The notes under the pieces are model-generated. The model was not told the origin of the DNA. It did no database searches and was given only the letters and a program-made list of their open reading frames with translations. The position numbers were made by a program, and so were the translations under genes. Of a stretch of 17,133 bases of DNA, positions 7,286 to 14,773 are shown one piece after another. The DNA is from NZQO01 sp002693605. GTDB taxonomy: Bacteria; Bacteroidota; Bacteroidia; Flavobacteriales; Flavobacteriaceae. The stretch's first letter is position 1, and each line of letters opens with the position of its first letter. The stretch lies in NCBI GenBank assembly GCA_963972105.1, contig CAXAVH010000057.1:1-17133 (forward strand), given 5' to 3'.

Positions 7286-8876
7286 ACGTTTCGTTCAAGT
7301 CCCAGTTAGCCCGTACTTCAAGGGGCGCGGGATAGTAAATGATTTCTTCCGGTTGCCGTCCCTCCAAGTACCAGCCGGTATCCCATCGCGCATTTTCATT
7401 GGTATCGAAGATAACGCGCACATAGTATTGCGCTGGAGTCAGGTATTCGAATAAAATCGGCTTATTTTCAGAAAGCACCCGTTGGGCTATCAAGTTGAAT
7501 TTGGTATCGACCAGCTGCACTATTACGGGAAATGCCGCTATGTTAGATAACGAGAGGCGCAGCGTGCCGTAGTCGGCAAGTGCCCTGGTTTGCACTCGAT
7601 ACTGAAGCGTATCGTTCGTTGCTCCGAAAAAGTCTATAAGTGCGCCGGGAAGCAACGACACATTGTATGCCTGGGACGGTTCTTTTTGAAACGCGATTCG
7701 CACTTGGTTGAATTTCTCGCGCAAGGTCGCGCGAAAAGGTACGCTCACCGAATCGCCCCGAATAACCGTAATATTCGATTCATTTACCGAAGTAAGCGGA
7801 ATGTTTGCCTGTAGTCGCAACGTATCGGTAGGTATCTGCACGCCCGCGTTTACGGCTGAAATTTCCAGCGAATCCCGGTACAGCTCCTTCATCCGCACGG
7901 ACACGGTATCGCGTAAGTCGCCATTCGCAATAGCAAGTACTAGCGAATCGGCAACGACATTGGGCTTGAACCAATAATGGAGTGTATCCTTAGTCGCCTC
8001 GCGATAGCTAGTGTGCCGGAAATCGGGGGGAACATCGCTCAGCATTGCCAACGTAAGGTTTTCCGCATCGCCCTCGTAACCTAGTGCGATATGTTGCTTG
8101 CCCGCCAATCTGGGGTTGCCTGGCTTAAAAGAAGATGTTTCCTTGAACAGATTCAGCGTATAGGTGCTGTCCGTTGGAAGGGTAATGCTTGAATTCGCAA
8201 ACGCAATTTTATCGGTTTTTGGTTGAAAGGTATAATTTTTTGCTTCATCCTTTAGTGCTACGAGCAAGTAGGTGCCAGCTTTCAGGTTGGTAAACTGAAA
8301 GGTGTCGGCATCGTCCTTTACCCGTGTAACATAGGTTGGTTTCTGGGTGTAGACCATCGAGTCGGTCACCCCTTCCGTTATTTCGTACAAGGCTACCGTT
8401 GTAGGGTTTTCCGGCCGGGGCCGTTCCACATCGCGAATACTGCCAGACAGGGTCAAGCTATCAATATAGGGGCCGGTAGAAAACACATACTTATAATCTT
8501 CAAACGGAATGCTCTCGTTGTTATCCACAATGCTATTTCCGAAGCTAATGGAGTAGGTGGTATTTTCAAGAAGCGTATCCTGAATACTGATCTTAAGTGT
8601 CTTGCTAGTACTAAGAGGGGTAATTACAGGAGGGTACTCCATGGGCGGCGAAATGAGCAGGTTTTTTTGGAGCTCCTCCAACTTTATGTACTCATTGAAC
8701 ACGATGCGTATTTCATTAGCATCAAAATTGGTGCTGAAATTTTCGGGAACGGTGCGCACTATGTTTGGGGCAATGGTGTCCTTGGCCCCGCCCGAGGGAC
8801 TTCCTTTCTTGGCGCACTGGGTACTAACTGCTATAAGCAGGAGCAGGGCCACGAAATATGGAAGTCGTTGTTTCAC
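7224..8876 (-). CDS. Ig-like domain (Big_5) surface or periplasmic lipoprotein
   Basis: 550 residues. The N-terminus has a hydrophobic signal of about 17 residues and then STQC-AKKGSPSGGAKDT. C21 is the likely lipidated cysteine, although Gln at -1 is atypical; the Gly/Ser/Lys-rich stretch after it fits a Bacteroidota lipoprotein. Residues about 30-135 form a bacterial Ig-like domain (VPENFSTNFDANEIRIVFNEYIKL ... TTYSISFG ... YVFSTG). A second beta region (about 142-240) resembles a prealbumin/carboxypeptidase-regulatory sandwich (FQFTNLKAGTYLLVALKD), and the C-terminal region has YYVRVIFDTNENARWDTG, the same kind of fold. Family members are common in Flavobacteriia; their role is unknown and probably structural. 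It lies 23 bases downstream of comF on the same strand, so probably co-transcribed. The last 20 or so residues are encoded opposite the end of the amidohydrolase gene and look unconserved. Confidence 0.85.
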   Translation of the reverse strand: MKQRLPYFVALLLLIAVSTQCAKKGSPSGGAKDTIAPNIVRTVPENFSTNFDANEIRIVFNEYIKLEELQKNLLISPPMEYPPVITPLSTSKTLKISIQDTLLENTTYSISFGNSIVDNNESIPFEDYKYVFSTGPYIDSLTLSGSIRDVERPRPENPTTVALYEITEGVTDSMVYTQKPTYVTRVKDDADTFQFTNLKAGTYLLVALKDEAKNYTFQPKTDKIAFANSSITLPTDSTYTLNLFKETSSFKPGNPRLAGKQHIALGYEGDAENLTLAMLSDVPPDFRHTSYREATKDTLHYWFKPNVVADSLVLAIANGDLRDTVSVRMKELYRDSLEISAVNAGVQIPTDTLRLQANIPLTSVNESNITVIRGDSVSVPFRATLREKFNQVRIAFQKEPSQAYNVSLLPGALIDFFGATNDTLQYRVQTRALADYGTLRLSLSNIAAFPVIVQLVDTKFNLIAQRVLSENKPILFEYLTPAQYYVRVIFDTNENARWDTGWYLEGRQPEEIIYYPAPLEVRANWDLNETFRLTERNRDPSETEAVPEDR

Positions 8877-8899
8877 GAGCGCAAAAATAGAGAATCTTT

Positions 8900-9562
8900 T
8901 TATGCCATTGCCATCGTGGCAACGCTTAGTTTAATGTTGGGTGCCGTAAATAACTGCTGTGCGCAACTTTCAATGGTGGCGCCGGTAGTAACGATATCGT
9001 CTACAAGAAGGAGGTGCATTCCCGCGATAGTAGCCGCATCCTTTAACTGGAAGACTGAATCGCGGTCTGAGCGCATCAAGCGGTTCTTGAATACCTGCGA
9101 GTTCGATTTCGATACCTTTAACAATATATCGTCGCGATAGGGCACTTGGAGCGCGGCTGCCAGTTCACGCCCGAATTTTTCTACTTGGTTGTAGCCGCGT
9201 TTTCGCAATCGCTGCTTGTGCAACGGCACGGGCAGTACCATTTCTACTTCCTTGTAACTGGGAGCACTGGCCAGCTCTGCACCCAGCCATGCACCAAGAA
9301 AACTTCCAATCTCCTCGCGCCCCTTATATTTGAGGGAATGCAGGAGCTTCTGCGTAACTCCCTTTTTCTGGAAATAGAGCAAGGCGGTGGCTTGCTCGAT
9401 GTGAAATCTTCCGTAGAAAATATCCTTCATGGCAGTACTCCCGCTTATATGGTGGCACGCCAACGGAAGCTGGTGCCTACACTGCGCACAAAGCACCCGC
9501 TCTGATGGCATTAAGAGCGTTTGGCAGCCCGAGCAAACCTTTGGAAACAAAAGGTTTAACAT
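8900..9562 (-). CDS. comF: ComF family phosphoribosyltransferase-like protein
   Basis: 220 residues, a normal ComF length. The N-terminus carries a double CxxC zinc site (C10/C13 and C25/C28). The type I phosphoribosyltransferase fold follows, with VPLHKQRLRKRGYNQVE (112-128) and the PRPP loop VDDIVTTGAT (187-196). ComF is known to be needed for DNA uptake in several bacteria and may interact with replication or recombination factors. Its enzymatic activity is not settled, so a competence role here is inference. It is first in a two-gene unit with the Ig-like lipoprotein and diverges from the coiled-coil gene at 9650 over an 87-base gap. Confidence 0.92.
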   Translation of the reverse strand: MLNLLFPKVCSGCQTLLMPSERVLCAQCRHQLPLACHHISGSTAMKDIFYGRFHIEQATALLYFQKKGVTQKLLHSLKYKGREEIGSFLGAWLGAELASAPSYKEVEMVLPVPLHKQRLRKRGYNQVEKFGRELAAALQVPYRDDILLKVSKSNSQVFKNRLMRSDRDSVFQLKDAATIAGMHLLLVDDIVTTGATIESCAQQLFTAPNIKLSVATMAMA

Positions 9563-9613
9563 TTTTTTGTAATTTTTACCATTTCGTAAACGTTTCCTGT
9601 CAATTTCCGTGCT

Positions 9614-9621
9614 TACTTTAG
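9614..9621 (+). promoter_or_regulatory. Possible promoter -7 box of the coiled-coil gene
   Basis: TACTTTAG matches TAnnTTTG at all but one fixed position and lies 28 bases before the ATG at 9650. No TTG is seen at the expected upstream distance, so the call is weak. Confidence 0.3.
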
Positions 9622-9649
9622 CACCCTAAACAATTTATACTTAACCATT

Positions 9650-10531
9650 ATGACAACCGAGGGAAACAGCACTAAATTTAAGATATTAATAGGTGTTCTA
9701 TCTGTTCTCTTAATAGCTTTGGCTGTTTATACCGTCACATTGTACAATGATAGTAAAAATACCGTTACAGGTCTAGAGCAGCAAAAAGAAGAGATTGAAG
9801 AGGAATTGGAAGACCTAATCGCCAATTACGATGAGGTAATACAGGATAACGAACTGAAAGACAAAGAGTTGCTTGCGGCTCGCGAGCGAATTACCATATT
9901 GCTAGATTCCGTCAAGGGAGCCGAAGCCAACGTAGCCTTAATTAGACGTTACAAGGCCGAAATAGACCGGTTGAAGGACGAAAGGCGTATGCTCTTCCGG
10001 AGGGCAGATAGTCTCATTGCAGCCAACGAGCGTCTGGCACTCGAGCGCGACAGTACCAATGTTATGCTAAATGAAACGATCAAGGTGGTCGATTCCGTCA
10101 GTGAGGAAAACGTAAATCTTTCCGAAACCGTTCGAAAAGGATCGATCGTAAACGCCGTCGACCTTCGCGGCGAGGCCGTGATTGTTCGAAACAGTGGGAA
10201 GGTAGTCGATACGCGCAGGAGCAGCCGTGCCGATAAGGTAAGGGCGTGCTTTACGCTTACGCCCAACCCAATTGCCAAAAGAGGAGACAGGACTCTATAC
10301 GTACAGGTTATCAACCCGAAAAATAACCTCCTCGGAAAAAAGGGAATCTTGGAGTTTGAAAACGGCTTGCTGAATTACAGTGAAACCACCAATGTTTTTT
10401 ACGAAAACGAAGAATTGGACGTGTGTGTTCTCGTCGACGCCCTGGAGGACGACCTCATAGAGGGCCGCTATATTATAAATGTGTTTGATGGGGCAAAGCA
10501 AATAGCCTCCACGACGATGGAACTGAAATAG
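9650..10531 (+). CDS. Membrane-anchored coiled-coil protein of unknown function
   Basis: 293 residues. After a short polar N-terminus there is one membrane segment (about 11-30, ILIGVLSVLLIALAVYTVTL) and then a long charged helix (about 35-165) rich in Glu, Lys, Arg and Leu, with heptad-like spacing (LEQQKEEIEEELEDL, RLKDERRMLFRRADSLIAANERL). This predicts a parallel coiled coil extending into the periplasm, or into the cytoplasm if the topology is reversed. The C-terminal 125 residues look like a beta-rich domain (RACFTLTPNPIAKRGDRTLYVQVINP ... GRYIINVFDG). There is no signal-peptidase site, catalytic motif or Walker box. It is a single-gene unit with its own terminator, between comF and the glycyl-tRNA synthetase gene. 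A structural or envelope-spanning role is plausible from architecture only. Confidence 0.85.
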   Translation: MTTEGNSTKFKILIGVLSVLLIALAVYTVTLYNDSKNTVTGLEQQKEEIEEELEDLIANYDEVIQDNELKDKELLAARERITILLDSVKGAEANVALIRRYKAEIDRLKDERRMLFRRADSLIAANERLALERDSTNVMLNETIKVVDSVSEENVNLSETVRKGSIVNAVDLRGEAVIVRNSGKVVDTRRSSRADKVRACFTLTPNPIAKRGDRTLYVQVINPKNNLLGKKGILEFENGLLNYSETTNVFYENEELDVCVLVDALEDDLIEGRYIINVFDGAKQIASTTMELK

Positions 10532-10551
10532 GAAACTTTCAGAAAAAAAGA

Positions 10552-10585
10552 AAAGCCGCTGCGACGTTATCGTAGCGGTTTTTTT
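10552..10585 (+). terminator. Rho-independent terminator after the coiled-coil gene
   Basis: Stem GCCGCTGCGA / TCGTAGCGGT (10555-10564 and 10570-10579, including two G-T pairs) has a 5-base loop, flanking A and T runs that lengthen the stem, and T to 10585. The final T is also the first base of the next gene's -7 box. Confidence 0.85.
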
Positions 10586-10592
10586 ACTTTTG
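10585..10592 (+). promoter_or_regulatory. Glycyl-tRNA synthetase promoter, -7 box
   Basis: TACTTTTG is a perfect TAnnTTTG match directly at the end of the preceding terminator. Only five bases separate it from ATG 10598, so the mRNA is probably leaderless or nearly so. No TTG -33 element is visible; that position falls inside the terminator hairpin. Confidence 0.6.
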
Positions 10593-10597
10593 TGCCT

Positions 10598-12136
10598 ATG
10601 GCAAACAACAATGACGATCAGTTCAAAAAAGTAATCTCTCACGCCAAGGAATATGGCTACATATTCGCTTCCAGCGAGATTTACGATGGCCTAAGCGCCG
10701 TATACGACTATGCCCAGAATGGCGTAGAGCTCAAAAAAAATATACGTGAATATTGGTGGCGCAGTATGGTGTACCTTAACCAGAACATTGTGGGTATAGA
10801 CGCCGCCATCCTAATGCACCCAACCACCTGGAAGGCCTCGGGCCACGTCGATGCGTTCAACGATCCACTTATCGATAACAAAGATTCCAAAAAGCGGTAC
10901 CGAGCCGATGTCCTGATTGAGGACTATGCCGAGAAACTCGAGCAGAAGGCACAAAAGGAAATCGATAAGGCGAAAGCGCGTTTTGGCGATGCGTTTGACG
11001 AGCAACAATTCGTTACCACCCACCCGCGGGTAGTTCGTTATCGCGAGCACCAGAGGGAGATTCTAGCCCGATTGGCCCGCTCGTTGGAAGCCGAGGACCT
11101 GGCCGATGTAAAATCCCTTATCGAAGAGCTGGAAATAAGCGATCCCGACACCGGGAGCAAGAACTGGACCGAGGTTCGGCAGTTTAACCTCATGTTCGGC
11201 ACCAAATTGGGCGCTTCGGCCGATAGCGCCACGAGCCTGTACCTGAGACCGGAAACCGCACAAGGAATCTTCGTTAACTTCCTGAACGTGCAGAAAACCG
11301 GCCGCATGAAAATTCCCTTCGGAATTGCGCAAACTGGAAAGGCCTTCCGAAATGAAATCGTAGCCCGGCAATTTATATTCCGCATGCGCGAATTCGAGCA
11401 AATGGAAATGCAATTTTTCGTGCGTCCGGGCGAAGAGCTCACCTGGTACGAACACTGGAAGGAAGCGCGCCTTAAATGGCACCTGTCGCTAGGGATGGGC
11501 GAGGAGAACTACCGTTTCCACGACCATGAGAAATTGGCGCACTATGCCAATGCCGCGGCCGATATCGAATTTAAATTCCCCTTCGGGTTTAAAGAATTAG
11601 AGGGTATCCACTCCCGTACCGATTTCGATTTGAAGGCCCACGAGAAATTCAGCGGAAAGAAACTGCAGTTTTTCGATCCGGAGATGAACGAAAATTATGT
11701 TCCGTACGTGGTCGAAACTTCCATTGGGCTGGACCGTATGTTCCTAGCCGTGCTTAGCACCGCGCTTCAAGAGGAAGAATTGGAGAACGGTAGCACTAGA
11801 ACAGTCTTGAAAATACCATCTATACTTGCACCGGTCAAGGCTGCCGTCTTGCCATTGGTGAAGAAGGATGGCCTGCCCGAGATTGCTCAGGCAATTATCG
11901 ATGACTTGCAATGGGACTTCAACGTAGCCTACGACGAGAAGGATGCCGTTGGTAGGAGATACCGACGCCAAGATGCTGCCGGTACGCCATTTTGCATTAC
12001 GGTAGATCACCAAACCAAAGACGATAATACTGTGACTATCCGATTTAGGGATAGTATGGAACAGCGTCGTATCGCGATTTCAGAAATTTCAGAAACGATA
12101 GGTGAAAGTATTTCCTTCAAGAAGTGGCTTTCGTAA
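10598..12136 (+). CDS. glyQS: Glycine--tRNA ligase, alpha2 type
   Basis: 512 residues. Cytoplasmic class II aminoacyl-tRNA synthetase that charges tRNA-Gly. The single-chain length and sequence mark the homodimeric (archaeal/eukaryal-like) type, not the alpha2beta2 type of E. coli. The signature RPETAQGIFVNF (217-228) is followed by motif 2 (AFRNEI at 249-254 and FRMREFEQMEMQFF from about 261). Motif 3 is ETSIGLDRMF (373-382), and the anticodon-binding domain fills about 400-512 (PSILAPVKAAVLPLVKKDG ... GTPFCITVDHQT). I chose ATG 10598 (MANNNDDQF) over the in-frame GTG 10592, because that GTG uses the last base of the -7 box and would sit at or before the transcription start. It ends before a strong terminator; there is no operon partner. 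Confidence 0.96.
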   Translation: MANNNDDQFKKVISHAKEYGYIFASSEIYDGLSAVYDYAQNGVELKKNIREYWWRSMVYLNQNIVGIDAAILMHPTTWKASGHVDAFNDPLIDNKDSKKRYRADVLIEDYAEKLEQKAQKEIDKAKARFGDAFDEQQFVTTHPRVVRYREHQREILARLARSLEAEDLADVKSLIEELEISDPDTGSKNWTEVRQFNLMFGTKLGASADSATSLYLRPETAQGIFVNFLNVQKTGRMKIPFGIAQTGKAFRNEIVARQFIFRMREFEQMEMQFFVRPGEELTWYEHWKEARLKWHLSLGMGEENYRFHDHEKLAHYANAAADIEFKFPFGFKELEGIHSRTDFDLKAHEKFSGKKLQFFDPEMNENYVPYVVETSIGLDRMFLAVLSTALQEEELENGSTRTVLKIPSILAPVKAAVLPLVKKDGLPEIAQAIIDDLQWDFNVAYDEKDAVGRRYRRQDAAGTPFCITVDHQTKDDNTVTIRFRDSMEQRRIAISEISETIGESISFKKWLS

Positions 12137-12159
12137 CCTATTGTATTTAAATTATTTAG

Positions 12160-12190
12160 AAGCTTGCCATAATTGGCAAGCTTTTCTTTT
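12160..12190 (+). terminator. Rho-independent terminator after glycyl-tRNA synthetase
   Basis: Perfect 10-base-pair stem AAGCTTGCCA / TGGCAAGCTT (12160-12169 and 12174-12183) with the 4-base loop TAAT, followed by a T-rich tail. Confidence 0.9.
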
Positions 12191-12252
12191 TTAAGTAGCT
12201 GACAATGCGTACTTTTAACATGTCTTTAAGTATTCTAACTAATCCTATACCT

Positions 12253-14106
12253 ATGAAAATCAATGTTTACATTACAGTACTGTTGCTCTTGCTGGGCGCG
12301 ACCCTTACCGCGCAAGTAATCCCACAGGGCAATTCAGAGGTGGAGATTGGTACCGCTACCAATTTTTACGTGACCCAACCCTTGCGGTCCTATCCGCAAG
12401 TGATGCCGCAAGATGTGCCGCACCGTATCGTGCCCCGCGGTGAGCTAAGTGAAAAACGACAAAAGAAAGCCGATTTTCTGAACTCGGCCGGCGAGAGCCC
12501 GTCGCAAGTTGACCCGTTAATTCAAGAAGACGGGTTCACGCGGCAGGCGCAGGATCCCATCGAAAATTTTGATGGCATCAACCTAAATGTTTCCCCGCCC
12601 GATCCCACCGCCGCTGTGGGCCCAAACCACGTGGTACAAATGACCAATGGATTGTGGAGCGTTTGGGACAAATCGGGTGTTCAGGCAGCGGGTTTTCCTA
12701 AGAGCATAACCGATCCACTCGGGGGCCAAAACTCGGGAGACCCCATAACCCTGTACGACCGGGAGGCCGACCGTTGGTTTATTTCGCAATTTCAGTTTGG
12801 CAGCTCCTTGCTCCTCGCTGTTTCGCAAACTCCAGACCCGACGGGGGCGTATAATGTGTACCAGTTTCCTATAAGCTCTAATGATTATCCGCACTACGGA
12901 ATTTGGGGCAACAGTTACCTGGTGGCTGGAAATTTCAGTCCCAATGGAAGATTCTATGCATTTAATCGCGAAAAGATATTGGCCGGAGACAGCAGTGCCG
13001 AGTTCGCCTCGCTTACTATGTCTGGCTTTGTTCCCGGAACCGTATTCAAGGCTCCGCAACCCGTCCACTCCGAAGGCGCGGGCATTGCCTCGGGACCAGC
13101 CCCAATTGTTTGGTTCCATGACAATGCGTGGGCGGGCGTGGCTACCGATGCGGCGGTAATTTGGGAATTGGATATCGATTGGACCAACCCTAGTGCCGCT
13201 ACCGTAACGGGGCCGTTAGAAATACCGTTATCTGATTTCGATTCGTTTATCACAGGTACAGGAGGCGATTCTTTCGCAAACATACAACAGCCCAATACTT
13301 CGCAACGAATAGATGCCCTCGTGCACGTTATGAACTACCAGGCCCACCGATATGATTTTGGCACGCACGAATCTATGGTGTTCAATTTTATGGTAGAACC
13401 CGTGAATGGTACCAAAATAGCTGGCCTTCGCTGGGTAGAGCTTCGCCGCACTGCGGGTAACGACTGGTCCTTGTACCAAGAAGGTACCTATGTCGATCCC
13501 GTGGCCAACGAAAGTGTGTTTATGGGGGGCATTGGCATGGACCAACAGGGAAATATTGGCCTAGCCTACATAAAATCTGGGGAAACCACATTTCCATCGC
13601 TCTATTTTACCGGGCGCTTTGCCGCCGATCCATTAGGTGTAATGACGGTGAATGAGCGGCTTATCGTGGCGGGTACAAACTCGGTGACCAGCAACTCAAG
13701 GTACGGTGACTACTGCCAGTTAACGCGCGACCCGAGCGATGACCTTACCTTTTGGTTCACAGGAGAATATTCTGGGCAACCTCGCAAGACACGTATTGCC
13801 TCCTTCAAGATATCAGATATTGTTCTGAACGTCGATGAACTGGACAAGGATGCTTCGGAATTAATCGTTACGTCTGCCGATAACCGGTTGTTCGACCTGA
13901 CTTTGTTGACCGAAACCACAAGCGATATCCTGCGGCTTTCCGTATACGATATTAGCGGAAAGCGCATCGTATATGAGCAGGTGGGTAAATCGAACGCTAA
14001 GGAGTATAACACGAAAATAGATCTTTCTTCGGCCAGTGCGGGGATTTATTTGGTGGAAATTGGAAATGCCAAGACCAAGTTGAGTAAGAAGATTATGGTG
14101 AAATAA
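12253..14106 (+). CDS. Secreted T9SS cargo protein, paralogue of the gene at 14774
   Basis: 617 residues from ATG 12253, which begins a clean signal peptide (MKINVYITVLLLLLGATLTAQ, 1-21). The in-frame ATG at 12205 would add 16 residues in front of it and is less likely. A variable linker (about 25-100) precedes a large beta-rich domain (about 105-520), opened by DPTAAVGPNHVV (117-128) with repeated segments such as LYDREADRWFISQF, DNAWAGV (290-296) and LYQEGTY. The spacing of strands and Asp/Trp motifs suggests a beta-propeller-like fold, but that is inference. Residues about 536-617 form a type A T9SS sorting domain (LSVYDISGKRIV ... SAGIYLVEIGN ... KKIMVK). No catalytic residues are recognised and its ligand or substrate is unknown. 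It ends in a terminator shared with the convergent small lipoprotein gene. Confidence 0.9.
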   Translation: MKINVYITVLLLLLGATLTAQVIPQGNSEVEIGTATNFYVTQPLRSYPQVMPQDVPHRIVPRGELSEKRQKKADFLNSAGESPSQVDPLIQEDGFTRQAQDPIENFDGINLNVSPPDPTAAVGPNHVVQMTNGLWSVWDKSGVQAAGFPKSITDPLGGQNSGDPITLYDREADRWFISQFQFGSSLLLAVSQTPDPTGAYNVYQFPISSNDYPHYGIWGNSYLVAGNFSPNGRFYAFNREKILAGDSSAEFASLTMSGFVPGTVFKAPQPVHSEGAGIASGPAPIVWFHDNAWAGVATDAAVIWELDIDWTNPSAATVTGPLEIPLSDFDSFITGTGGDSFANIQQPNTSQRIDALVHVMNYQAHRYDFGTHESMVFNFMVEPVNGTKIAGLRWVELRRTAGNDWSLYQEGTYVDPVANESVFMGGIGMDQQGNIGLAYIKSGETTFPSLYFTGRFAADPLGVMTVNERLIVAGTNSVTSNSRYGDYCQLTRDPSDDLTFWFTGEYSGQPRKTRIASFKISDIVLNVDELDKDASELIVTSADNRLFDLTLLTETTSDILRLSVYDISGKRIVYEQVGKSNAKEYNTKIDLSSASAGIYLVEIGNAKTKLSKKIMVK

Positions 14107-14132
14107 GACCGTTTTTATTCAGAAGATATAAG

Positions 14133-14159
14133 AAAAGAGGGGTTATTCCCCTCTTTTTT
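14133..14159. terminator. Bidirectional terminator between convergent genes
   Basis: Stem AAAAGAGGGG / CCCCTCTTTT (14133-14142 and 14148-14157) with loop TTATT, a T run on the plus side and TTTTCTTATA on the minus side. It lies 26 bases after the T9SS cargo gene. The stop codon of the minus-strand lipoprotein gene is inside the loop, so its last four sense codons form one arm. Confidence 0.85.
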
Positions 14160-14508
14160 GCATTTCGGTAATATTTACCGGGTTGGCCTTTTCGCAGCGA
14201 TTCATCCTTCGCAATCCTGTAAATTTGAACCAAATTTCGGCGCCATCGGTCTTAAACGAATTTTCCAGATTTACCGGGTCGAGAAAGTAAGGTTCATCGC
14301 CCTCTACCTTGATGGTGTATGGACAATCGTTTTCCGCTTCCGAATACACAATGGTGCCTTTCAGAAATCCGTTGGCCATCATTTTTTCAGCGCGTTCCAT
14401 AGTAGCTTTATTTTCGGTTGTATTTGCCTTACTTGCCTGCTCTTTGCTTCCGCAGCAAGATATAAGAAATATGCAAAATGTAGCGAAAGTTATTTTTAAT
14501 AAAGACAT
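14143..14508 (-). CDS. Small putative lipoprotein, 121 aa, unknown function
   Basis: I start it at ATG 14508. The frame extends back to ATG 14568, but the extra 20 residues are polar and would hide the signal peptide. MSLLKITFATFCIFLISC-C gives a lipobox (LISC) with C18 as the lipid-bearing residue. A Lys/Asn/Thr-rich linker (20-45) precedes a compact beta domain (about 50-115) with FLKGTIVYSE, NDCPYTIKVEGDEPYFLDPVNL, AEIWFKFTGLRRMNRC and NPVNITEM. Cys in CPYTI and RC is likely a conserved disulphide pair of a small secreted Bacteroidota family; its function is not known to me. It sits between two paralogous cargo genes on the other strand, convergent with one and divergent from the other. 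Confidence 0.8.
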   Translation of the reverse strand: MSLLKITFATFCIFLISCCGSKEQASKANTTENKATMERAEKMMANGFLKGTIVYSEAENDCPYTIKVEGDEPYFLDPVNLENSFKTDGAEIWFKFTGLRRMNRCEKANPVNITEMQKRGE

Positions 14509-14524
14509 AGTTATCGAATTAGAG

Positions 14525-14539
14525 ATTTCACTGTGAAAT
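14525..14539. repeat. 15-base palindrome ATTTCAC-T-GTGAAAT
   Basis: Perfect 7-base arms around one central base, 17 bases before the small lipoprotein start. It may be an operator for a homodimeric regulator; it is not a terminator, since no T run follows on either strand. Confidence 0.5.
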
Positions 14540-14568
14540 GTACAAATAAACCTTCGGTTTCGTACCAA
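14535..14568 (-). promoter_or_regulatory. Candidate promoter of the small lipoprotein gene, overlapped by a palindrome
   Basis: On the minus strand TTG (14568-14566) is followed after 23 bases by TACATTTC (14542-14535), which differs from TAnnTTTG only in the last base. The 15-base palindrome ATTTCAC-T-GTGAAAT (14525-14539) overlaps the -7 box and the expected transcription start, the place where a repressor operator would sit. This arrangement also argues against the longer start at 14568. Confidence 0.4.
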
Positions 14569-14773
14569 ATTGAACCGTGCATTGTTGCTTTGTTACACGA
14601 GTTCAGTTCTTTTTCTATTGACCACATAGAGATTTAATTATTCAAGATATTAGTATTCAGATATTTACGAAATACAATTTTTAACCATTCTAGGTGGGTA
14701 TTGTCATTAATTGATGATATTTTTAGGGTAGTTAATAATTGTTAAACAACAACTCCTTAAAACACATTAATTT

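Noticed and set aside
8667..9140. 157-codon plus-strand frame spanning the comF and lipoprotein genes
   Set aside because: It covers the lipoprotein signal peptide and the ComF C-terminus on the other strand, both of which are convincing.
12205..12252. Upstream ATG 12205 as start of the secreted cargo protein
   Set aside because: It would place 16 polar or mixed residues before a clean signal peptide that begins at ATG 12253.
14509..14773. Possible small RNA or second gene in the largest intergenic gap
   Set aside because: The gap is AT-rich with no open frame of note, no stable GC hairpin and no terminator; only the candidate lipoprotein promoter and palindrome could be supported.
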